A stretch of 64,000 nt of DNA from Candidatus Lindowbacteria bacterium RIFCSPLOWO2_12_FULL_62_27 (GCA_001784175.1 MFPR01000020.1:215248-279247); one strand, 5' to 3'; positions 8,395-17,457 are shown, counted from the first letter of the stretch. The notes: generated from the letters alone by a model not told the origin. Translations and numbers: made by a program.

Positions 8395-10020
8395 ATGAAA
8401 ATCGCGTTGTGCCAGATCAACACGACGGTTGCGGATTTTGAGGGGAACGTGAGGAAGATCTCCGAGTATGCGTCGCGTGTGGCGGCTCGCGGGGCCGGGC
8501 TGGCTGTTTTTCCGGAGCTGGCGGTCACCGGGTATCCGCCCAGGGATTTGCTGTTGCGCGTGGATTTTGTCGAGTCGGTGCATCGGGCGCTTCGGGATCT
8601 GGCACGGCGCGTACGGTTGCCGCTGTTGGTCGGGACGGTTGTGCCGAATGAGTCGAAGGTCGGCAAGCCCCTGTACAATGCCGCCGCGTTTGTGCGCGGT
8701 GGGCGCGTGGCAGCGGTGTTCCGGAAGATGCTGATCCCGACGTACGACGTGTTCGACGAGGCGCGGTATTTCGAGCCGGGCGGCGCGCCGGGGGCGATCC
8801 GGATCGGGCGCGAGCGGGTGGGGGTGACGATCTGCGAGGACGTATGGAACGACGCGGACTTCTGGCCGAAACGGCTGTACCGGGTGGATCCGGTGGCGAT
8901 TCTGTGGAAACAGCGGTTTGATCTGCTCGTCAATCTTTCGGCGTCTCCCTTTGAGCTTGGCAAGGCGGACCTTCGGAGACGGATGCTCGCGGCGGCGGCC
9001 CTCAAATACCGGCGGCCGGTTTTGCAGGTGAATCTGGTTGGCGGGAACGACGAGCTGTTGTTTGACGGGAATTCGCTGGCGATTGACGCCGCCGGCCGGA
9101 CGGTGGCGAGAGGGAATGCGTTTGAGGAGGATATGGTCGTGGTGGACACGGACCGGCTCTCGCCGATTTCATGCGTGTCTCCGTCGGAGGCCGCTGAGGC
9201 GTATGAGGCGCTGGTGATGGGCACGCGGGATTACGCGCGCAAGACTGGGTTTCTGTCGGCGGTGCTCGGTCTTTCAGGGGGCATCGACTCCTCCGTGACG
9301 GCGTGCATCGCGGCGGCGGCGCTGGGCCCCAAAAACGTTCTTGGGGTTCTCATGCCCGGGCCGTATTCATCGCGGGGAAGCATAGACGATTCCCGGGCGC
9401 TGGCGAAGGCGCTGGGGATCCCGACCGTGACGGTGTCGATCGTTCCGATATTTCGGGCGTTTCTCCAAACGTTGAGGGCCGTCTTCAAAGGTCTCAAACC
9501 GGATGCCACCGAGGAGAATCTTCAGGCGCGCCTGCGCGGGACCATTCTCATGGCGCTCTCCAACAAATTCGGGCATCTCCTCCTCACCACCGGGAACAAA
9601 TCGGAGATGTCGGTCGGCTACTGCACGCTGTACGGGGACATGTGCGGCGGGTTGGCGGTGATTTCAGACGCGCCGAAGATGCTGGTGTACGCGATGGGGC
9701 GGCACATCAATGGAATCCTGCCGGTGATTCCGGATCCCGTGTTCAAGAAGGCGCCCTCCGCGGAACTTCGGCCCAACCAGACGGACCAGGACAGCCTGCC
9801 GCCGTATCCGGTGCTGGACCGGTTCATCGACGCGTATGTGGAGCGGCTGGAGCCGCCATCACGCATGAAAATTCCGGGATTCTCTCACGCCAAACGCGAA
9901 ACGTGGGCGAGAAAGATCGACGCGGCCGAGTACAAGCGCCGGCAGGCGCCGCCCGGACTCAAGCTCACGCCGCGCGCGTTCGGGTCCGGGCGGAGGGAAC
10001 CGATCGCGCGAAAGATTTAA
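8395..10020 (+). CDS. nadE: Glutamine-dependent NAD+ synthetase
   Basis: The enzyme makes NAD+ from deamido-NAD+, ATP and glutamine in the last step of NAD synthesis. The N-terminal carbon-nitrogen hydrolase domain (about residues 1-250) channels ammonia: it has PELAVTGYPPRDLLL with the catalytic Glu and VTICEDVWND with the catalytic Cys near residue 146. The C-terminal synthetase domain has the PP-loop LGLSGGIDSSVTAC at about 288-301 and TTGNKSEMSVGYCTLYGD. The length of 541 residues is normal for the two-domain form. It is convergent with the flagellar operon, its stop overlapping the flgJ stop by 4 bases. Confidence 0.97.
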   Translation: MKIALCQINTTVADFEGNVRKISEYASRVAARGAGLAVFPELAVTGYPPRDLLLRVDFVESVHRALRDLARRVRLPLLVGTVVPNESKVGKPLYNAAAFVRGGRVAAVFRKMLIPTYDVFDEARYFEPGGAPGAIRIGRERVGVTICEDVWNDADFWPKRLYRVDPVAILWKQRFDLLVNLSASPFELGKADLRRRMLAAAALKYRRPVLQVNLVGGNDELLFDGNSLAIDAAGRTVARGNAFEEDMVVVDTDRLSPISCVSPSEAAEAYEALVMGTRDYARKTGFLSAVLGLSGGIDSSVTACIAAAALGPKNVLGVLMPGPYSSRGSIDDSRALAKALGIPTVTVSIVPIFRAFLQTLRAVFKGLKPDATEENLQARLRGTILMALSNKFGHLLLTTGNKSEMSVGYCTLYGDMCGGLAVISDAPKMLVYAMGRHINGILPVIPDPVFKKAPSAELRPNQTDQDSLPPYPVLDRFIDAYVERLEPPSRMKIPGFSHAKRETWARKIDAAEYKRRQAPPGLKLTPRAFGSGRREPIARKI

Positions 10021-10514
10021 CGCTGGAGCGGGATTCCGAACGGCGTTGCGTCGCCGGTTGCGAGCTGTTGCGCGAATTCTTCCGTCAGCGTGTTGATGTG
10101 GGTCTTGAAGATCTTGTCGGCGATTCCGAATTCCCCGTTGGCGGATATCTTGTTGGACAATTCGTCGTCCATCATCTGAGTGAACATTTTTGTGGCATGG
10201 CCGGCGCTGCCGAACAGGTCTTCATCCTCCTCCGGCTCCGGGATGGTGCTTCGCATGGCTTTCATGACCTGCCGCACGAGCATGGCTTCCATGCCGTCCG
10301 CGCCTTTCCGCAGTTCCTCGCGCCGCTGGAGATAGATGTCCTTGAAGGAGGGCGCGAACGATTTGGGCGCCGCGCCCCTTTCCAGGGCCACGGGCTTGTC
10401 CGCCTGCGGGAGGCCCATGGGGGATTCCGCCGGTTTGAGCGGAATCGGCGCGTGGCCGGAGGGCGCGGTGGCCTGATGATCGCGGGGATTGAGCGGAACG
10501 AACGCGACCGACAT
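10017..10514 (-). CDS. flgJ: FlgJ-type rod assembly protein, rod-binding domain only
   Basis: Flagellar rod-capping scaffolding factor. The second half contains the FlgJ N-terminal domain signature: MEAMLVRQVMKAMRSTIP, ATKMFTQMMDDELSNKIS and GFGIADKI-like GEFGIADKIFKTHI. The peptidoglycan-hydrolase domain fused in gammaproteobacterial FlgJ is absent, as in many other phyla, so another muramidase must open the wall. About 60 proline- and charge-rich residues precede the domain. It is the last gene of the operon, its start touching the flgI stop. Confidence 0.85.
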   Translation of the reverse strand: MSVAFVPLNPRDHQATAPSGHAPIPLKPAESPMGLPQADKPVALERGAAPKSFAPSFKDIYLQRREELRKGADGMEAMLVRQVMKAMRSTIPEPEEDEDLFGSAGHATKMFTQMMDDELSNKISANGEFGIADKIFKTHINTLTEEFAQQLATGDATPFGIPLQR

Positions 10515-11680
10515 CAGATCAGGACGATTTCGGCGTAGAGCGCGCCGGCGGACCGCATGGCCTGAAGGATGGAGATGACGTCCCTGGGCGTTACGCCGAG
10601 GGCGTTTAAGGCCTTGACGATATCGTTGACCGACACGCCGTCGGCCATGTTGAGGACCTTTTCGCCGATGGGCGGGCCGTCGGGATTGGCCGGGTCCTTG
10701 ACGTTGACGCTGATGTTTCCGTGCGAGACGGAGACTTTGGACACGCGGACGTTTTCTCCCATGATGATCGTGCCGGTGCGCTCATTGACGACGATTCTCG
10801 CGGGCAGGTCCGGCTCGACCTGGAGGTCCTGGAGGATCGCCAGAAACGTGACCGGGTCGCCCACGTATTTTTCGGGCATTTTGATGAACACGGCCTGCGG
10901 ATCCATCGCTTGGGCCAGCGGCTCGGAAAACGTCTGGTTGATCGTGGCTGACAGGCGCGAAGCGGTGATGAAATCGGGTGCGTGGAGGAGGAGCCGGACG
11001 CCGCCGTTCTGAACGTTGATGTCGGAGGCGACTTCCTTTTCGATGATGGCGCCCTGCGGGACCGTCGCGACCATCGGGTGGTTTCGGGACATCCGCGCGC
11101 CGCCGGTTTTCGGGTTGAATCCGCCGATCGACAGGTTTCCCTGCGCGACCGCATAGACTTTTCCGTCGGCGCCCACGAGCGGAGTCTGAAGGAGCACGCC
11201 ACCCTGGAGGTTTTCGGCGTCGCCGATGGACGAGACCTGCACATCGAGCCGGTCGCCGGGCCGGGCGTAAGGCGGCAGCGTGACCGTAACGAGGACCGCC
11301 GCGACGTTGTCGACGCGGATGCTGGTGGGCGCGATCGAAACGCCGAACCGCTGGAGCATATTGGCGATGGACTGAAGCGTGAAAAGGGACCGTGTTCCGT
11401 CGCCGGTGCCTTCGAGTCCCGTGACGAGTCCGTATCCTGTGAGCTGGTTATTCCGCACGCCGTCGACCCGCGTGAGGTCCTTGACGCGGACCGCGACGGA
11501 CGAGTGGACGGGCACGGGCATCATAAAGAGGAGCAGGACACTGAGGATGATCCCAAGCGCCTGCTTGATCCATCGGACCACCGGAGACGCTGTCGCGTCG
11601 GCGCGGAACCGGCGCCGGACGCGGATCTGCCGCTGGCTGACGAAATGAATCATTCGCGGCGTGCCGTAGATCCGTTTCAT
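10514..11680 (-). CDS. flgI: Flagellar P-ring protein FlgI
   Basis: FlgI forms the periplasmic P ring around the distal rod. The mature part opens VRVKDLTRVDGVRNNQLTGY with GYGLVTGLEGTGD, the strongest FlgI signature, and continues through RVDNVAAVLVTVTLPPYARPGD to the C-terminal LNALGVTPRDVISILQAM. The annotated start gives a long basic leader (about 35 residues) before a hydrophobic signal segment, ALGIILSVLLLFMMPVPVHSS; a later start is possible. Total 388 residues. It needs the FlgA chaperone encoded two genes upstream. Confidence 0.95.
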   Translation of the reverse strand: MKRIYGTPRMIHFVSQRQIRVRRRFRADATASPVVRWIKQALGIILSVLLLFMMPVPVHSSVAVRVKDLTRVDGVRNNQLTGYGLVTGLEGTGDGTRSLFTLQSIANMLQRFGVSIAPTSIRVDNVAAVLVTVTLPPYARPGDRLDVQVSSIGDAENLQGGVLLQTPLVGADGKVYAVAQGNLSIGGFNPKTGGARMSRNHPMVATVPQGAIIEKEVASDINVQNGGVRLLLHAPDFITASRLSATINQTFSEPLAQAMDPQAVFIKMPEKYVGDPVTFLAILQDLQVEPDLPARIVVNERTGTIIMGENVRVSKVSVSHGNISVNVKDPANPDGPPIGEKVLNMADGVSVNDIVKALNALGVTPRDVISILQAMRSAGALYAEIVLI

Positions 11681-11689
11681 GTCCGTTTC

Positions 11690-12337
11690 CTAGAACAGCA
11701 CATCGACGATGGGCCCGAAGATGCGGTCGGTCAGCGTGCGGCGTTTTTTGGCGTTGACCGTGAATTCCGGCGTGTAAGAGATGTGGGCATCCCCGAGCTG
11801 GCTGGACCGGATGGTGTTGTCCTTGGCGATGTCGTAAGGCCGGATGACGCCGCTGACCTGGAGGATGATGCGGTCGTTGCTGACGACAAGCGATTTTCGT
11901 CCATGGAGGACGAGGTTGCCGTTGGGGAGGACGTTAACGACCTGAGCGGCGATGGCGAGGCTGAGGAGCGACTCGTTGGCGGTGTTGTTTTTGCGTTCCA
12001 GCTCGGATTTGCCGTTGATTTCCGCGCCGAAGAGCGGGATTTTGCGAGCGATCCGGTGCCAGAAGTGATCGTCGTCCTTGTCATTGGGCTGCGGCGAGGT
12101 GGCGCCGTCGATTTTCCCTCCGACCTTAAGTTCCTTTTCGCGGGTATTGTCATTCTTGTTCCGGCTTTTCTGATTCTCCGTGACGATGACGGTCACGATG
12201 TCGCCGATCGAATGCGCGCGGATGTCGGCGAACATCGACTCCGAATTGGCGTTCCAGAGCGACTTGGCGTCCGCAGGTTTGGCGAACCCGAGCGCCGAGC
12301 AAACGAGCAGGGCAAGAGCGAACCTTACGGGTTTCAT
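11690..12337 (-). CDS. flgH: Flagellar L-ring protein FlgH
   Basis: FlgH builds the outer-membrane L ring. The start at ATG 12337 overlaps the flgA stop as ATGA. Conserved features are SLWNANSESMFADIRAHSIGDIVTVIVTE and the C-terminal VSGVIRPYDIAKDNTIRSSQLGDAHI. The signal sequence (MKPVRFALALLVCSALGFA) has a single Cys preceded by Leu-Leu-Val, which is not a good lipobox. Cleavage after ADA by signal peptidase I is more likely, so this FlgH may not be a lipoprotein. The length of 215 residues is usual. Confidence 0.94.
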   Translation of the reverse strand: MKPVRFALALLVCSALGFAKPADAKSLWNANSESMFADIRAHSIGDIVTVIVTENQKSRNKNDNTREKELKVGGKIDGATSPQPNDKDDDHFWHRIARKIPLFGAEINGKSELERKNNTANESLLSLAIAAQVVNVLPNGNLVLHGRKSLVVSNDRIILQVSGVIRPYDIAKDNTIRSSQLGDAHISYTPEFTVNAKKRRTLTDRIFGPIVDVLF

Positions 12338-13098
12338 CCTTTGTCTCCTTCCGCCCACACGAAACGCGCCTGGCGTGGGCCTGTGATATTGGCGTAAAAG
12401 CGTTTGAGGCTGAGCGTATTCTTAAACGGTATCTGGTCGCCGACGAATCCCGAGGACTGCGCCTCCGCGAAGACCTTGACCCCCATGCCGCCCGCCACCA
12501 GTTCGACTTCGATGATTTCCCCGCGAAGGACCGCGAAGGGCTGGCGGGCGAAATCGCGTTCGATCCGTTCGCCCTGAGAGATATTCCGGTTGGCTTCCTG
12601 GTCGAGGATCTGTGCGGGGTCGGTGACGGCATCGGTTGGAAGATCGTCCAGCCTTACCCGGCGGAGAATCAGATCGCTTTCGGCGATCCGCTTCCCCGCC
12701 GGGATGTGATATCGAGCGCGAATGTCCAGCCCCTCAGCCGACACCGCCGCCGCGCAGAAGGCGGTCTTGCGAATCCCGCGCTCGCCCAAGGCTGAAATTT
12801 TATACCTGCGGATCCCAAGCCGTCGGTGGCCTGCCATTTCTTCAAATACAAGTTCGGACCCTTCCGGGTAAGGAAATTTTTCCGGGAACTGCGTGAATCG
12901 GATGCGGATGTCGGAGAATCCCAGAGGGTCGAGTTCCGCGGCAAGCACCGCCAAGATCTTCGCCTCCGCGTCGGAGCGGGTCAGGGATTTGTTTTCGATT
13001 GCCCCTGCGGTAAAACAGAGTCCCCCCACCCAGCCTCCCCCACAAGGGGGGAGGAGGGAGATGGTGACGGTAATCAGGATCAGGGCCACCCGTTTCAT
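12334..13098 (-). CDS. flgA: Flagellar P-ring assembly chaperone FlgA
   Basis: FlgA is a periplasmic chaperone for P-ring formation. The C-terminal SAF/FlgA domain is clear: RYHIPAGKRIAESDLILRRV, ILDQEANRNISQGERIERDF, GEIIEVELVAGGMGVKVFAEAQ and the closing region. The N-terminus is odd. After MKRVALILITVTISL the sequence PPCGGGWVGG is encoded by a GC-rich dispersed repeat (13021-13060), which sits within or directly after the signal peptide. The frame is maintained. It overlaps flgG and flgH by 4 bases on each side. Confidence 0.9.
   Translation of the reverse strand: MKRVALILITVTISLLPPCGGGWVGGLCFTAGAIENKSLTRSDAEAKILAVLAAELDPLGFSDIRIRFTQFPEKFPYPEGSELVFEEMAGHRRLGIRRYKISALGERGIRKTAFCAAAVSAEGLDIRARYHIPAGKRIAESDLILRRVRLDDLPTDAVTDPAQILDQEANRNISQGERIERDFARQPFAVLRGEIIEVELVAGGMGVKVFAEAQSSGFVGDQIPFKNTLSLKRFYANITGPRQARFVWAEGDKG
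13021..13060. repeat. Dispersed palindromic repeat in flgA signal region
   Basis: The arms cccagcctccccc and gggggaggaggg flank a short acaa loop. It belongs with the GC-rich hairpins at 1431, 1500 and 17153, but here it is read in frame as PPCGGGWVGG. Confidence 0.65.
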
Positions 13099-13883
13099 CG
13101 CTTGAGACCTGCGGCCGTCTGGAGCATTCCGTCGGAGGTCTGGATGGACCGGGAGTTGACCTCATAGGCGCGCTGGGCGGTGATGAGGTCGACCATGCTT
13201 TCGACGACCTGGACGTTGGACATTTCGAGGAATCCCTGGCGGAGCGCGCCGATGCCCTCGGTTTGGGGCTGCGCTTCGATGGGCGCGCCGCTGGCCGCCG
13301 TTTCGAGAAAGAGGTTTTGTCCGACCGCGCCGAGGCCCGCCGGGTTGACGAACTTGGCCAGCGTGATCGTTCCGATCTGCGCCGGCGCGACCGCGCCGGG
13401 CTGCTGGACCGAGACGGTGCCGTCGGTGGTGATGAGAATGGCGGTAGCGTCCTGCGGCACCGTGATGGCGTCCGCGATGGGGTCGCCATCGGAGGTAACG
13501 ACGCGGCCGGTCGAATCGAGTTTGAAGCTGCCGTCTCGCGTGAAGGCCGTGATGCCGCCCGCGAGGGTGACGCGGAAAAACCCGTCGCCCTCGACAGCGA
13601 TATCGAGCGGATTGGCGGTGCGTTTGAGGCTTCCCTGCTCGAACATTTTTTGCGTCGCCGCCACGCGGGTGCCCAAGCCCACCTGGATGCCGGTCGGGAT
13701 CTGGACGTCGCCGGAGGTCGGCGTGCCGGCGAGGAGCATGCGCTGATACATGAGGTCTTCGAAGTCGACACGGTCTTTTTTAAAAGCCGTGGTATTGACG
13801 TTGGCGAGGTTGTTCGAAATGACGTCGACATTGAACTGCTGTCCGATCATGCCGGTCGACGCGGTCCACAAAGATCTCATCAT
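13095..13883 (-). CDS. flgG: Flagellar distal rod protein FlgG
   Basis: FlgG forms the distal rod that crosses the P and L rings. It begins MMRSLWTASTGMIGQQFNVDVISNNLANVNTTAFKKDRVDFEDLMYQ, the canonical FlgG N-terminus. The C-terminal LRQGFLEMSNVQVVESMVDLITAQRAYEVNSRSIQTSD motif is characteristic of rod and hook proteins. The 262 residues match FlgG. It is read with flgA (4-base overlap) and 28 bases after flgF. Confidence 0.96.
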   Translation of the reverse strand: MMRSLWTASTGMIGQQFNVDVISNNLANVNTTAFKKDRVDFEDLMYQRMLLAGTPTSGDVQIPTGIQVGLGTRVAATQKMFEQGSLKRTANPLDIAVEGDGFFRVTLAGGITAFTRDGSFKLDSTGRVVTSDGDPIADAITVPQDATAILITTDGTVSVQQPGAVAPAQIGTITLAKFVNPAGLGAVGQNLFLETAASGAPIEAQPQTEGIGALRQGFLEMSNVQVVESMVDLITAQRAYEVNSRSIQTSDGMLQTAAGLKR

Positions 13884-13911
13884 GGCAGGTTGACCTCCTT
13901 CAGTTGGGTTC

Positions 13912-14700
13912 TCATACTCTCGATACCTCGTTGACGGCCTGGCCGAGGAGCTGGTCGTGGGACGTGATGACCCGCTGGTTGGCCTCGTAGGCGCGGTTGA
14001 CGACGATCATTTGCACCATGTCTTTGACGATATTCGAATTCGCGGCTTCGACGAAACCCTGGCGGAATTCCGTCGGGGCGGGCGCGGGGACGGGGTCGCC
14101 GCTTTTTTGCGTTTGCGCAAAGAAATTATCGCCGACTTTGGAAAGCATCTGCATATCTTTGAAGGTGACCAGCCGTATCTGTCCGAGCACGATCCCGTCG
14201 CGGTCGACGAGGAGGCCATTTTTCTGGACGTAGAGGCCTTCGACGTTTACCGGAATGGGATCTCCGTCCACGCCGAGGACGCGGTCGCCGTGGAGGTTCG
14301 TGAGAAGCCCGTCGCCGTTGCGGATGAAGTTTCCGGCCCGCGTGTAGAATTTGCCTTGGCCGGGCCGATCCACCTCAAAGAATCCCTCGCCCCAGATGGC
14401 GAGGTCGAGCGGGTTGCCCGTGGACTTCAACGCGCCCTGCGAAAAGTCGACATACTCGCCCTTGACGCGCACGCCGGTGCCCATGTCGCCGATGTAGGGC
14501 CGGATATCGAAATCGCCGGCGGGCGTTTCGATGACGTTGTGGAAGAGGCGATGCATCTTGAAGCGGGGTTCCTCTTTCCAGAGCATGAGGTGCCGTTTAA
14601 AGGCCGGGGTGTCGACGTTGGCGAGGTTGTTGGAGAGGACGTCCATTTCAGTCCATTTGGCGAGCATGCCGGATGCGCCGGTGTAGATGCCGCGAATCAT
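13912..14700 (-). CDS. flgF: Flagellar proximal rod/hook-basal body protein FlgF
   Basis: This second FlgG-like protein, placed just before flgG, fits FlgF. The start is ATG 14700 (MIRGIYTGASGMLAKWTEMDVLSNNLANVDTPAFKRH). Upstream sequence in the frame is murA in another frame. The central part carries IYTRAGNF-like KFYTRAGNFIRNGDGLLTN. The C-terminus reads VKDMVQMIVVNRAYEANQRVI. The length is 262 residues. It overlaps the murA stop by 4 bases, which places murA at the head of the flagellar operon. Confidence 0.9.
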   Translation of the reverse strand: MIRGIYTGASGMLAKWTEMDVLSNNLANVDTPAFKRHLMLWKEEPRFKMHRLFHNVIETPAGDFDIRPYIGDMGTGVRVKGEYVDFSQGALKSTGNPLDLAIWGEGFFEVDRPGQGKFYTRAGNFIRNGDGLLTNLHGDRVLGVDGDPIPVNVEGLYVQKNGLLVDRDGIVLGQIRLVTFKDMQMLSKVGDNFFAQTQKSGDPVPAPAPTEFRQGFVEAANSNIVKDMVQMIVVNRAYEANQRVITSHDQLLGQAVNEVSRV

Positions 14701-15950
14701 CCGTGTTTCCTTCGGATGGCGGCGCCGACGCTTCTCAGTTTTTTTTCCATCGTTTCGTAGCCGCGGTCCAGGTGATAGACGCGGCTGATGGTGGTTTTGC
14801 CCTCGGCCACGAGCCCCGCCAGCACGAGTGCGGCGCTGGCGCGAAGATCCGAGGCGGTGACGGGCGCGCCCTTGAGGCACCGTGCGCCCTTGATCACAGC
14901 CACGCGCCCTTCGAGGGAGATGTCGGCGCCCATGCGTGTGAGTTCGGCGGCATGGAGGAATCTGTTTTCAAACACCGTTTCCGTGATGACGCTGGTCCCG
15001 TCGCCGACCGCCATGAGCGACATGAACTGCGCCTGCATGTCGGTCGGGAATCCCGGGTAGGGCATGGTGGTGAGGGTCAGGGCCCGGGGCCGGCGGTCCG
15101 CCGAGACTCGCACTTCGTCGACGTCCCGGTCGACCCGCGCGCCGGCCTCGGCCAGCCGATCGAGGACGGCGGCCATGTGGTCCGGCCGGGCATGGAGGAG
15201 GCGCAGATCACCGCGGGTCAGCGTCGCGGCGACCGCATAGGTGCCGGCTTCGATCCGGTCAGGGACCACGCGATGTTTGACGCCTTGGAGCCGTGCCGCG
15301 CCGCGGACCACGAGTTTGGAGGTCCCCGCGCCCTGAACGGATGCGCCTGCGGCCGTGAGGAATGCGGCGAGGTCCGAGATTTCCGGCTCGCGGGACGCGT
15401 TCAGGAGGGTCGTTTGCCGCGGCAAGGCGGCCGCGTACATCATCAGATTTTCGGTCGCGCCGACGCTCGGAAAGGGCAGGCGGACGATCCGTTTTGGGGT
15501 GTCTTTTGCCGCCAGTTCCACGTAGCCGGCATCGAGGGATATCGCAGCGCCCAGGGCCTGAAATCCCTTGAGGTGGAGATCGATCGGCCGCGCTCCGATC
15601 GCGCAGCCGCCGGGCAGGGACACGCGCGCTTTCCGGAATCGCGCAAGCAGGGGTCCCATCACGAGGATGCTCGCCCGCATGGTCCGCACGAGCTCGTAGG
15701 GCGCGACGAAGGACCGAAGTCTGCGGGAATCGATGGTCAGGCGTGGCGGCGCGCAGTCGATCTTCGCGCCCAGCCAGGTCAGAAGTTTTGCCATGGTATG
15801 GACATCTCTCAAGTTCGGCACGTTTTCGATTTCGACGAAGTCGGAAGTCAGCAGGCTCGCCGCCATGATGGGCAGCACGGCATTCTTGGATCCGCTGATT
15901 GTGATCTTCCCTCGAAGCGGTTTCCCGCCGTCGATCACAAAGGTGTCCAT
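14697..15950 (-). CDS. murA: UDP-N-acetylglucosamine 1-carboxyvinyltransferase MurA
   Basis: MurA transfers enolpyruvate from PEP to UDP-GlcNAc, the first committed step of peptidoglycan synthesis. The start is placed at MDTFVIDGGKPLRGKITISGSKNA; the earlier in-frame ATG adds eight residues without homology. SGSKNA at 19-24 contains the Lys-Asn pair, and PGGCAIGARPIDLH carries the catalytic, fosfomycin-reactive Cys (C116). The 417 residues are typical. It opens a tight operon with flgF-flgG-flgA-flgH-flgI-flgJ, an unusual partner set. In many bacteria murA lies with prmC, prfA, rpmE and rho, and those genes are found just to the right here. Confidence 0.97.
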   Translation of the reverse strand: MDTFVIDGGKPLRGKITISGSKNAVLPIMAASLLTSDFVEIENVPNLRDVHTMAKLLTWLGAKIDCAPPRLTIDSRRLRSFVAPYELVRTMRASILVMGPLLARFRKARVSLPGGCAIGARPIDLHLKGFQALGAAISLDAGYVELAAKDTPKRIVRLPFPSVGATENLMMYAAALPRQTTLLNASREPEISDLAAFLTAAGASVQGAGTSKLVVRGAARLQGVKHRVVPDRIEAGTYAVAATLTRGDLRLLHARPDHMAAVLDRLAEAGARVDRDVDEVRVSADRRPRALTLTTMPYPGFPTDMQAQFMSLMAVGDGTSVITETVFENRFLHAAELTRMGADISLEGRVAVIKGARCLKGAPVTASDLRASAALVLAGLVAEGKTTISRVYHLDRGYETMEKKLRSVGAAIRRKHG

Positions 15951-16151
15951 CCCTGTGTTTCCCCCTACCACCACCCCAAGCCAAGCCCCCCTCAGGGGCT
16001 CTTGTTTGATCTTCGGTATGCAGGGGCCTGGACTTTAAAATTCTTCAGCAAAGATGTGTACATTTGCAATTGTTTGAAGTATGGTGCGGCCCTGTGTCAG
16101 AGGATGAGGGAATCCCCGAGCATTCAAATCGAAAGGACATGACGGATCCAT

Positions 16152-17138
16152 ATGCGAGAACTTAAGCGGCATCACCGCGCTGACGCAGCATCGTTTTCCC
16201 GCCAGAATCGCAGGGGGCCCAGGATGGACACCCGGAGGGCGCCCTCGCAGGCGCCGGCGCCTACCGCGGTCCGGAAGGCGTTCGAGCAGTTGACGGCGAC
16301 GCATCCGACGCAGCGAATGGTCATGGAAACGCGGCCGGAGGAAAAACTGGGGCGCTGGATGGACCTGCTCACGCCGATCGGCCGGGGTCAGCGGTGCCTG
16401 ATCGTGGCGCCGCCGAAGACCGGCAAGACGACGCTACTCAAAACGATTTCGCAGGCTCTGACCCAGAACCATCCCGAGGTGGTCCAACTGGTGCTTTTGG
16501 TGGATGAGCGCCCGGAGGAGGTGACGGATTTTGAGCGGTCGGTGAAGGCGAAGGTGGTGGCGTCGTCGTCGGACAAATCGACCGAAAACCATATTGCCCG
16601 GACGCGGGGTGTTCTGGAGGAGGCGATGCAGGCGGTGCTGGACGGTCGCGACGCGATCATTCTCCTCGACTCGATCACACGGCTGGCGCGGGCCTTCAAC
16701 CTGCATTCCAATTCCAACTCCAAAACCCTCTCGGGGGGACTGGGCGCGCAGGCGATGCAGGAGCCCCGCCAGTTTTTTGGCGCGGCTCGGTATGTCGAGA
16801 ACGGCGGGAGCCTGACGGTGGTGGCGACCGCGCTGATTGAAACGGGATCCCGGATGGACGACGTGATATTTCAGGAATTCAAGGGCACCGGAAACATGGA
16901 GCTGGTTCTGTCGCGGGACCTCGCGGAGAAGCGGTGTTTCCCCGCGATCAATATCCGCGAGTCCGGCACGCGGAAAGAGGAGCTCTTGTATCCCGAGGAT
17001 CAGTACCGCGGGCTGGTGTCGCTGCGCCAGATCATGAGCCAGCTCAGCCCGGACGACGCCTTCCGGATGGTGGACAAAGTTCTGACGGACTTTCGGAGAA
17101 ACCAGGATCTCCTGCTGCAGCTCGGGTCAGGCAGGTAA
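16152..17138 (+). CDS. rho: Rho-like transcription terminator ATPase lacking the RNA-binding domain
   Basis: This is the hexameric helicase core of Rho. Present are TPIGRGQR (75-81), the P-loop APPKTGKTT (87-95), [14 protein letters not shown], Walker [15 protein letters not shown], the Q-loop region [11 protein letters not shown] and FKGTGNMEL. Length is 328 residues against about 420 for usual Rho. Homology begins at about residue 48 (LTATHPTQR), so the N-terminal helical and cold-shock primary RNA-binding domains are missing. Only about 47 basic, low-complexity residues precede. An in-frame TGA at 16140 and only 201 bases to murA leave no room for the domain upstream. A later ATG at 16224 is possible. 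It may be a specialised paralogue or a shortened only copy. Confidence 0.9.
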   Translation: MRELKRHHRADAASFSRQNRRGPRMDTRRAPSQAPAPTAVRKAFEQLTATHPTQRMVMETRPEEKLGRWMDLLTPIGRGQRCLIVAPPKTGKTTLLKTISQALTQNHPEVVQLVLLVDERPEEVTDFERSVKAKVVASSSDKSTENHIARTRGVLEEAMQAVLDGRDAIILLDSITRLARAFNLHSNSNSKTLSGGLGAQAMQEPRQFFGAARYVENGGSLTVVATALIETGSRMDDVIFQEFKGTGNMELVLSRDLAEKRCFPAINIRESGTRKEELLYPEDQYRGLVSLRQIMSQLSPDDAFRMVDKVLTDFRRNQDLLLQLGSGR

Positions 17139-17152
17139 GAAGGCTATTCAGG

Positions 17153-17198
17153 CCCCCTCACCCCAGCCCTCTCCCCCTGTGGGGGAGAGGGGGGTGAA
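17153..17198. repeat. GC-rich dispersed palindromic repeat after rho
   Basis: The hairpin ctctccccctgtgggggagag, flanked by cctcaccccag and gggtgaat arms, lies about 15 bases past the rho stop. It matches the family at 1431 and 1500 and may act as a transcript end here. Confidence 0.65.
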
Positions 17199-17205
17199 TC
17201 CAGCC

Positions 17206-17401
17206 TCACCCGGCAGGGGGGGTGAAGCGGAATTCGGCGACGCGGGGGAGACCCGCGAGGTCCGGATGAAGGGCGGCCAGACGAAGCGGCGAATTCTCCA
17301 ACAATCCGCCGGACTCCAGGGCCGCAGCGATCCGCGGGGACACTTCTAGGAACAACGCGCCGTCCGGCCGAAGGTGGCGGGCGGCGGACCTGAAAATCCT
17401 A
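17206..17401 (-). pseudogene. Duplicated original 3' end of prmC
   Basis: The 180 bases at 17222-17401 match 17757-17936 of the live prmC gene without gaps; I count about seven mismatches. Read on the minus strand this copy ends GLPRVAEFRFTPPAG and a TGA at 17206-17208, which looks like the ancestral prmC terminus. It has no start of its own and is separated from the gene by an insertion. Confidence 0.85.
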
Positions 17402-17457
17402 GGAGCACGAGAGCACGAAGAGCACGGAGCACGACGCCAGACCGTAGGAGCACGACG

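Noticed and set aside
14673..16142. Open frame of 489 codons opposite murA
   Set aside because: Antisense to murA with no motif; rejected as a shadow.
15951..16151. Rho RNA-binding domain hidden upstream by frameshift
   Set aside because: The 201-base gap is too short for the 130-residue domain and has an in-frame stop at 16140.
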